From: Paraconiothyrium sp. Pb-2020
Taxonomy: Eukaryota; Ascomycota; Dothideomycetes; Pleosporales; Didymosphaeriaceae
NCBI GenBank assembly: GCA_022419385.1
Contig: JAJUBI010000002.1
Location: 3,224,001-3,288,000, forward strand
DNA: 64,000 nt
Direction: 5' to 3'
The notes under the pieces were generated by a model. That model ran no database searches and was not told the origin of the DNA. It saw only the letters and a list, made by a program, of their open reading frames with translations. Positions 56,876 to 64,000 of this stretch are shown in pieces. Within the stretch, counting starts at the first letter, position 1. Every line of letters begins with the position of its first letter. The position numbers were made by a program, and so were the translations under genes.

Positions 56876-58365
56876 CTAATGAGCCGAGCGGACAAGGGCC
56901 ATCCTACCTTTCCGATCCTTTTCAATGCGTATGACTTCTCGGGGACGCTCGCGTCGCTCGACAATTTCGTAGTCGCCATCACGCTCGTACTTGAGCATTC
57001 GTCGCTCGTCTTCAAGCGCGCGGATTTCATCTCTGATCTCTCGCTCCGAGCGAATGTCTCGCTCTCGGCGGACGACTCGTCGCTCCTCGGGCACAAGTAC
57101 AGTCAAAGGCCCACCGATGTGATTAGATTCCTCAATTCTCTCTTCGAAGTGTTCGTGGTGATGGCGAGGGGGAGACACGCCACGAACTGACTTTTCATAG
57201 ATGACCGTATCGCCATGAACGGACATTGGCGGTGGCGGCGGCGGGGGAGGAGGAGGGGGAAGATGGACAGACGGAGGTGGAGGAGGAGCGATGAAGGGAG
57301 GTTGCTCTACGACCGACCTCTGGTCTTCGTATACATATGTTGTTTTGGCTGACAAAGCGTTAGAAGCTACCATACCGATTAAGGTGATCACTTACTCTCT
57401 TTGTATTTCTCGCTGACGCTGATAATCTCGTCAATGTGCTCCTTCTCCAACGCTCGGGTGATAACGATGAAGTCCTCCTACATGTTGTTAGTCTGCTTCA
57501 CTTATACATCCATAAATGTACTTGCCTCTTCCTCGTACGGGTAGCCGAGCTCGGTCACAGCCTGGACTTTGCACAAACGCTTGGGGAGCCGAGTTTTGCC
57601 TTTCTTACCCCAGTCTGCTCTGGCAAGCTTGATCTCCTCGAAGCTGGAAGTGGAAGAGCTGCGTGCGACAGATCGTGCAACACTGCGAGAAGGACTAGGT
57701 CGGCGCCTACTCTTCGCTCTGTGGACCTCGACTTCACGGTATTCCTCGACCCTTTCTTTCCTCCCGGGACGATCCCGCTCGACGAATCGATCCTCCTCGA
57801 ATTCTTCTTCCCGGTACCGTGGAGGCGAGCGCCGGCGCTCTCGGATGGGTAGAGGAATGGGAACATTTGCCGGAGGTCGCCATTCATCTCTCTCCATGTC
57901 ACCATAGCGCGGAAGAGGGCGGCGATCGAAGGTATCCAGGGAAGATTGTCGACGGATGTATTGAGGACGAGCGGGCCTTCTCGGTCTCTCCCTCTCAATG
58001 TCGACGTTAATATCCCGTTCAACAACAGACTTGCGGCGGTACGGGGCAAGTGCTCGATTGGCAATTTCGGAAGGCGTGGGCTCTTCGAAGATGTCATGGC
58101 GGCGACGTCGGTCGAAGCGGTCGTCTTCGCGGAACGTCTCGCGCTCCATGACGCGAGGACCGCGGCGCTCATAGTCTTCGTGAATATCCAGTTCAAGACG
58201 GCCTCCAGGAAACCGGTCGCGTTCGTGGAAGTGGAAATCGTCCTTCACATCGCGAGGAGGTCCGCCGCGCCGGGCCATGCGCTCGAACCTGTCGCGGTCC
58301 CATCGCTCGCCGCCACGAGGCGGTTCGTCGTAATGGTCCAGATTTCCAGTCGAGGAGCGATACAT
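56876..58365 (-). CDS. Arg/Glu-rich protein with polyproline stretch (DUF8035-like)
   Basis: Exons are 58365-57526, 57477-57396 and 57348-56876, giving 464 aa. The first intron (57478-57525) uses a GC donor (AG|GCAAGT) with a TAG acceptor; the second is a normal 47-nt GT-AG with a CTAAC branch site. The first 280 residues are highly charged repeats of Arg, Glu and Asp (RDRFERMARRGG, YREEEFEEDRFVERDR) with an Arg-Ser stretch (SRSVARSVARSSSTSSFEE). A compact conserved part spans the joins (LARADWGKKGKTRLPKRLC, TELGYPYEEEEDFIVITRAL, EKEHIDEIISVSEKYKE). A polyproline run and an Arg/Glu coiled-coil-like tail (REIRDEIRALEDERRMLKYE) close it. The composition suggests an RNA-processing or structural role; the function is unknown and the DUF label is from memory. 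Confidence 0.75.
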
Positions 58366-59631
58366 TTTGGTGCGTTGTGCAGCGTGGGACGCGGTGTTGA
58401 TGTCAGTGAGTCGGACAGCTGCGGGGCACGGGCACGCTGTTCAGGAGCAGTACAACGCTGGAAGTGCAGCGAGCGGACAGATGAAGTGCGCGAGACGGGC
58501 GATAGAAGCCGAAGAATAGAAGCAAGCGAGTGGAAGCGCAGTGTGATCGGGCTGCGTCCTTAAGAACGCCCTGTGTTGTGCGTGCATGCAGTTACCGCCA
58601 ACTTTCGTGCACCTGCTACTGGGCTTCGTCATCGCCGGCCCTAGCCTCCAGCTCGGCCATGACTGGTGGACGCTGTCTCAGCCCAGCTCGGTGGGCGATC
58701 ATGTCGCAGACTTGCATCTGAACGCTTCAGATGGCCCTTGGGCATCCGCTCAGGCAGGCAAGCATGCACTTCTGCTGCCATGGTCGGGCGCTGACAGCCG
58801 GACTGTTCGGGCGAAGCAGCGCAGGCGCCCTACAAGTGCATGGGGATCCTCGGTGGTGCCCGTTCTGCCGCTGGGACATCCCTCTAGCGAAACCGAGCGG
58901 GCGCAGACACGCTGTGAAGATGACGTCGATGGCGCTTGGACGGAGCTGTTCGGGTCAAGCGTTGTGTAACGCCGCGTTGGGTTTGGCCTGCGCGGGTCAC
59001 CCGTGTTCTCGACACCATCACCACGAGCATCGCACTTGCACGATCCGATCAACTGTGCCATCAGAGAGGACTTCCTTTCCGCAGCGGCCTTCCGCCTAGA
59101 AGTCGCTGCTAACGCTATCCTTTCAGCTTTTGGTGTGGAGGACCCAGCACAACCTTCCAAGTATCCTTCCCGCTTTCCGGAGAGCATAGTCAAGATGAGA
59201 GGATTTCCTGCTGAGATTCATGGATTCTTTGCCCTTGAACAATTGTCCTCGTCTTCCGATTCCTTCGATGCTTATCTGGGGAGTCCAGATGGCGAGGGCA
59301 GCGGCGTGATTGCATTTCGAGGCCTGGAGTACCAGTTGAAAGGCTGCCGTAGTGCCTCGGACGTAGTGGTTCGCTGGTGTTCACGGTGCCTTGACCTTAG
59401 AATGCGCGAAAGTTTGGCCTGGTGACAAGGGTGGATAGAGCTATGTAGGGTACATTAACAGACATGCTCTTCAAACTCACGGTTTGGTCTATGTCCCTCC
59501 TCATTATCTCTTATGGGTATCTATAATGTAGACAGACATCTTACACGCGCGATGTTGCATGTTTTACTAGATGCATATCCCGGTCGTGGTGTTGGTACAA
59601 ATTCGCCCGCTAGTCCTCTCCGCTCACTCCC
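58366..59631. other. Intergenic, nothing recognised
   Basis: This 1.27-kb stretch is upstream of the Arg/Glu-rich gene. Frames at 58586-58969 and 59003-59425 are open but resemble no protein family; the second lacks a proper ATG start. Confidence 0.4.
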
Positions 59632-60192
59632 TCATCCCTCTAGCGACTTCTGCGCAACAGCCTCCTCTACCACCCTCTTCACAAGATCCGAATCAACGGG
59701 TCTACCATTCAGTTTACCCATAACCTTCCCCATCACCGGTCCCACCTTTGCTTCCGGGCCCAAACCTCCCGCAATCTCTTCCACCAGACTTCTAACCTCA
59801 TCTTCCCCAACAACCTCAATCTGATTCAAGTATCCCTCCAGCACCAGCAATTGCCCCCTCTCCTTCTCTACCAAATCCTCCCTCTTCGCGTTCACAAATT
59901 CGTCCACCGCCGCTTGAGAAGCTTTGATCTGTTTAGATAGAAGGGAGAAGAAGGCGGCGTCTGAGTTGACAGGTTTGGAGGTCTTGGAGGCGTTTGTGAT
60001 CTCGGCAAGGAGGGCGCGGAGGACGGTTAGCCTGGGCTTGTCTTTGGAGCGCATGGCGGTCATCAGTTCGGACTTTAGGGTCGAGAGGACGGAGGGTTGG
60101 TTCAAGAGTGGGCGCGTCGTGAAGAAGGTGCGGTGGAGGACGCGTTGGCGGAGAAGACCCTGGGTACGGTGGGCAAGACGCAGGAGAGACAT
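59632..60192 (-). CDS. AIM41: Mitochondrial GatB/YqeY-domain protein Aim41
   Basis: One exon of 186 aa. The N-terminus (MSLLRLAHRTQGLLRQRVLH) is an Arg-rich, acid-free mitochondrial targeting sequence. The remainder is a YqeY/GatB-C-like domain: LSTLKSELMTAMRSKDKPRL, TVLRALLAEITNASK, LLSKQIKASQAAVDEFVNAK and the C-terminal AKVGPVMGKVMGKLNGRPVD block with VKRVVEEA. This matches yeast Aim41 in layout and size. The domain is shared with the tRNA-amidotransferase GatB tail, but the free-standing protein's role is unclear. The ATG at 60192 gives the targeting sequence; the frame is open further up without a plausible start. It is divergent from Nup170. Confidence 0.9.
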   Translation of the reverse strand: MSLLRLAHRTQGLLRQRVLHRTFFTTRPLLNQPSVLSTLKSELMTAMRSKDKPRLTVLRALLAEITNASKTSKPVNSDAAFFSLLSKQIKASQAAVDEFVNAKREDLVEKERGQLLVLEGYLNQIEVVGEDEVRSLVEEIAGGLGPEAKVGPVMGKVMGKLNGRPVDSDLVKRVVEEAVAQKSLEG

Positions 60193-60679
60193 GTTGTGCG
60201 GCTTCAAAGGTGTCGTAGAGGGTCCTGAACTGTTCGAAGAGGTGTCACAGGAAGGGTTTCCAATCGTTCTTGTGCAATTGGAATGAGCGAACGTCACAAT
60301 CTCCAAATAGAAACGATTGATAGAGTAAACCTCACGCTGAGTCAAAGCTTGTGGATGTATTCGTTGCGCAACGACGCGGCGATGCACGTAACTTTTCAGG
60401 TTGCCAAGTCGGGACCGCGCTACTGGAGCGAGCTGTTGCTTGCGTCCGTGCATGGCCTGAATGTTTTCTTGGATACACCAAGCTCGCCCAGAGCTCTTTC
60501 ACGGCCGCAATTGTTCCTTGCTGCGCTTTGTTTCTTTCGAGATCGGCGCGCATTTCCTTCAACCACACGAGTCGGCTAGTTTCGCGCTGAGCTAATGTTT
60601 ACGACCCGCGGCGCGTAACCTCGTCCTCCGCCTACACCTCGACCACGCCAACTCTCGCGGAGCTCCCCCACCGCTCGCG
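60193..60679. promoter_or_regulatory. Shared promoter region of AIM41 and NUP170
   Basis: There are 487 bp between divergent start codons. No clear TATA element. Assigned by arrangement. Confidence 0.45.
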
Positions 60680-63600
60680 ATGGCTCTTAACATGCCACCC
60701 GCAACTCCCCAGCGACAAGGCCCCGGCACATTCCCCCAGACCCCCGCTAGGCCGCCACCCTTTTCGTTGGGCTCTGTGCAACAGCAACAGGCGCCCGCGC
60801 CTATCCCGTCCCAGATACAGCTCGCTGCCAAAGCCATTAATCGCATGCTCGATAATGATAACCGATATCCGCCACTCGAGGCATACTCTAAACGTAGGTC
60901 ACAATGCGCAAATGCAAGGTATGAGTAAATGCTAACGCTTCTCAGCGGGCGTCTCCGGCGAGTACGAACTATCCACAAACCAGGCATGGGCGCCTTTCCA
61001 GAAGCTACGCTCATACGAACACCCTGAGGGCATGTACGATCAGGTCAACGAGATGCAGATGAGTGTGGATATGGGGCTATTCGCGGAGATCAATCACGCC
61101 TACGTTGCGGTCGACAACCAGCTATACCTGTGGGACTACACGGCGCGCAACCCAGAGTTGATCGGCTTCGAAGAGTTGAAAGACAACATCACCTGCGTAA
61201 AGCTAGTAAAACCGCGCGCGAAGGTGTTTGTTGACAGCATTTCGTGGTTGTTGGTTATTGCAACTACTGCGGAAATTCACCTCACCGCGGTCGAATGTCA
61301 ATCTGGACCCGAAGGCGTATATGGCGTAAACCTTTACCGTACAGGCATGTCAGTATCGGTCCGGGGGATCAACGTCACCGCTATTGCGAGCTCGGCCAAG
61401 ACAGGGCGCATTTTCTTTGGTGAAAGCGCAACCGAAGATGTCTGGGAACTGAACTACCAACAAGAGGAGAAGTGGTTTTCGAATCGCTGCAGCAAGAAGA
61501 ACCATGTCACTTCGTCTGTTGCGATCCCGCTGCCGAGCATATCTTTTGGGAAGCGTGCTGCGCCCGTGGGTCTGTCGCAAATGATCGTTGACGACAGCCG
61601 AAACCTTCTCTATACGCTCTCCACGAACAGTACCGTCAAGGTATTCCATATGCGCACATTCACGACGCTCGAGAATGTTATCAAACGCGACCTTGGGGCA
61701 ATAAGGGGCCAAGTCAGCCATTTGATTCGTCAAGTGCCAGCTTTGGACAATCTCAGGATTGTAGGCATAGATCCGATTTCGGCTGCTGAAGCTGATTCCG
61801 TATCACTCATGCTCACTTCCTCTACGGGAGTCCGGCTATACATGAGTGCTACCTCGGGCGGCTGGGATTCTACAGGCGCACCGAGCAACATGGCAGTCAT
61901 GCACGTTCGCTTTCCTCCGGTGCCCGCTGATGCGCAGACAGCCCCTCCACCCAATGCTACAAGTACTCAAATGCAGCCATATCAAGGTGGTACCCCGATT
62001 GGATTTGATTCAAGGATCTTAACGCAGACTGTGGGAACCTTCCGATACGCGCCTGGGACGTTTTTGTGTGCGGTTGAGAAGAATCCTACCAACCCTAACC
62101 ATGAGCTCTTCATATCCTCCGCACACACCGGGCAATTGCTTAGCGAACGCGACGCCCGCTTTACAGAATCCGGACAGACCATCACACTCAGAGGCAAGCT
62201 ACAGGACGCTGGCCTGGTCACGCCTCCATTTTCGGCCGGTCATTTTGGCAGTGAGTACGCTGTGCAGTTTGATCTCCCTGCTGCAGAATTTGCCGTCATG
62301 ACTCATTATGGGGTTGAGACTGTGCGACGACGGAGACTGGTAGATACCTTTGCTGCTATCATCCGGTACGGAGGAGGCGCAGAGGGTGTCGAAGCGGATG
62401 TGCGTCGATTTGCGAGACATTATGGGCTCACTGAGACCGCTTCAACCGCCTTGGCAGTAGCATGTGGACAAGGCACGGACGTCGGTGCAGACTCCCGGGT
62501 TATTCCAATCACTGACCCAGAAGTCACCGAAGTGGCACGGAAAGCTTTTATTGAATACGGCGGAAAGCCTCAGATTACCGAGTCTGCTGCTGTAGAAGGG
62601 CTGAGCGTAGATAACGTTCAACCTTCGCCCCGCCACGATGGTATCGCGCTCTACGTCGCTCGACTAGTTCGCTCGATATGGGATACACCTATCATTAGAG
62701 AAACAGTAACACCCACTGGTCCCATGCTGGCACCCAATCACAAAATCGCCAAGCTTCAGGACATACAGCGCTCCCTCATCCGACTACAACAGTTCCTTGA
62801 CGACAATGAGACCTTTATCGATGGGCTAGCGGGCCCAGAAGCTCTAGGTCGGGTCAGTTCTAGACGGGAGGAGGTGGAGCTGCAGGGCGAGAACCGGGCT
62901 TTGACAAATCTTCTGCAAATGATCAATAACATAGTAGAAGGAATCGCTTTTAGTCTGGTGCTTTTTGAGGAGCGTTTAGAAGAGATTCTGCTCCTACTGG
63001 CCCCAGAAGTGCGCTTGGAAACGCGGAAACTCACATACCATGCGCTCTTCGCGTCCAGCGAGGGCAAGGAACTGGCCAAGGAACTGGTCAAGGCAATCGT
63101 CAACCACAACATCGTCAAAGGATCGAACGTGGAGACCGTTGCGGAAGCTTTACGGAGAAAGTGTGGTAGTTTCTGTAGCTCCGATGATGTGGTCATCTTC
63201 AAGGCCTCTGAAAACCTGAAGAAGGCGGCTGATTTGGGAGCAAATGCTGAACGTGGACGCATCCAGTTGAACGATAGTCTGAGGCTCTTTGAGCAGGTTG
63301 CCAAGAGTCTGACTATGGAGCACTTGTCTGCGGCAGTGGACAAGTATATCGAGCTCGAGTTCTATGCAGGTAAGAAGTACGTTATCTGATTCTGGACTTG
63401 ACTGACGAGTAACCAGGGGCCATCCGTCTTGCGCTCAAGGTCGCCGAGGAGCGCGATCGCGGTAACCGGGCTCTTTCTTGGATCAAAGACGGCCAACCCA
63501 GCGGCGACGCACGACAACTCCCGTATGCACAACGCACAAATTGCTACAAGTTGGTCTTCAAGGTCATTGAAGCGGTGGATCAGGTTTCTGGTGCTCAAGC

Positions 63601-64000
63601 CAACGTCGAGCAGGATGGTGTGATGTCACAAATCGGCCGTCGTAAGCAGGAGGCTTACGACCAAATCAATAACTCGGAAGACGAAGTCTTCCAAAACTTC
63701 CTCTACGACTGGTACATGGAAAAAAGCTGGGCAGAGCGCCTTCTGGAAATCAGCAGCCCTTATGTGGTAGATTACCTGAAGCGAAGCTCCGAAACGAATC
63801 CCGCTCATGCAGATCTTCTGTGGAAGTATTACGCACATTACAATGACTACCTTGGTGCTGCGGAGGTGCAATATCAGCTTGCCAAGAGCCCGACTTTCAA
63901 GTTAACGCTTGAGCAACGTATAGAGTATCTCTCCCGTGCAAAGGCGAACGCATCAACCCGTATAGCTGGATTCTCGGACAGCGGCACAAGGACTAGACAG
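60680..64000 (+). CDS. NUP170: Nucleoporin Nup170 (Nup155 family), 5' part
   Basis: This is a large inner-ring nucleoporin that anchors the pore to the nuclear membrane. Exons are 60680-60893, 60946-63369 and 63417 to the right edge, with introns of 52 and 47 nt. The visible part is 1074 residues of an expected about 1350, so the C-terminus is cut. The N-terminus is Pro/Gln-rich (MALNMPPATPQRQGPGTFPQ), followed by the Nup155-type beta-propeller (AEINHAYVAVDNQLYLWDYT, RGINVTAIASSAKTGRIFFG, NLLYTLSTNSTVKVFHMRTF, FAVMTHYGVETVRRRRLVDT) and then the alpha-helical solenoid (LLQMINNIVEGIAFSLVLFE, ALFASSEGKELAKELVKAIV, EVFQNFLYDWYMEKSWAERL). The joins YSKPGVSGEYEL and FYAGAIRLALK confirm both introns. 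Nup155-family identity is firm; fungi usually have a single Nup170-type copy. Confidence 0.94.

Noticed and set aside
58586..58969. 128-residue plus-strand frame with a hydrophobic start
   Set aside because: Looks signal-like at first, but the remainder is low-information sequence and it overlaps a competing minus frame.
59003..59425. 140-residue plus-strand frame between the Arg/Glu-rich gene and AIM41
   Set aside because: It begins at GTG rather than ATG and resembles nothing; treated as chance.

Overview
The window is nuclear DNA of a filamentous ascomycete (Pezizomycotina; probably Dothideomycetes-like, though the class is an inference). The support is short (45-65 nt) GT-AG introns with CTAAC/CTGAC branch sites, intact A/B boxes in a pol III tRNA gene, and fungal gene content: Bem1, Vps36, Arv1, Vma9, Atp23, Nup170, an M28 leucine aminopeptidase, an ABCC transporter and a DOMON-cytochrome b561. 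There are no operons. Genes are single units on both strands, often in divergent pairs. CDS coordinates below run from start to stop codon and include introns; exon limits are given in each entry.

Layout. 1-673: 5' part of a secreted Ser/Thr/Pro-rich protein. 674-7416: gene-poor block with a GC-rich core. 7417-11705: glutamate 5-kinase divergent from Atp23, then a DUF4336 protein. 12090-13577: decayed coding remnant. 13822-21634: Vps36 divergent from Thp3, then Bem1. 22876-27386: a mitochondrial-type membrane protein, leucine aminopeptidase and an R3H protein. 27774-34503: ABCC transporter divergent from a short-chain dehydrogenase (SDR). 34928-35066: tRNA-Glu(CUC) carrying two insertions. 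35696-42853: uncharacterised membrane glycoprotein, F-box protein, DOMON-b561. 43772-49376: amidase, UPF0303 protein, second SDR and a frameshifted CoA-binding protein. 50441-58365: proline-rich protein, Vma9, Arv1 and an Arg/Glu-rich protein. 59632-64000: Aim41 divergent from Nup170, which runs off the right edge.

Most genes are housekeeping: proline synthesis, mitochondrial F1Fo and V-ATPase assembly, ESCRT-II, mRNA export, polarity, sterol homeostasis and the nuclear pore. Among them lie secretion/transport genes (leucine aminopeptidase, ABCC transporter, amidase, DOMON-b561). I see no biosynthetic cluster, transposon, CRISPR array or virus-like element.

The most unusual feature is the tRNA-Glu(CUC) gene. 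Besides a normal 17-nt intron after position 37, it has a 50-nt insertion in the T arm with GT...ACTAAC...CAG ends, like an mRNA intron, and a duplicated GGTTCG. Removing both restores a perfect 72-nt tRNA. Two other genes (the SDR at 33546 and the CoA-binding protein at 48865) show reading-frame problems at or near exon ends, and several genes have extremely short first coding exons.
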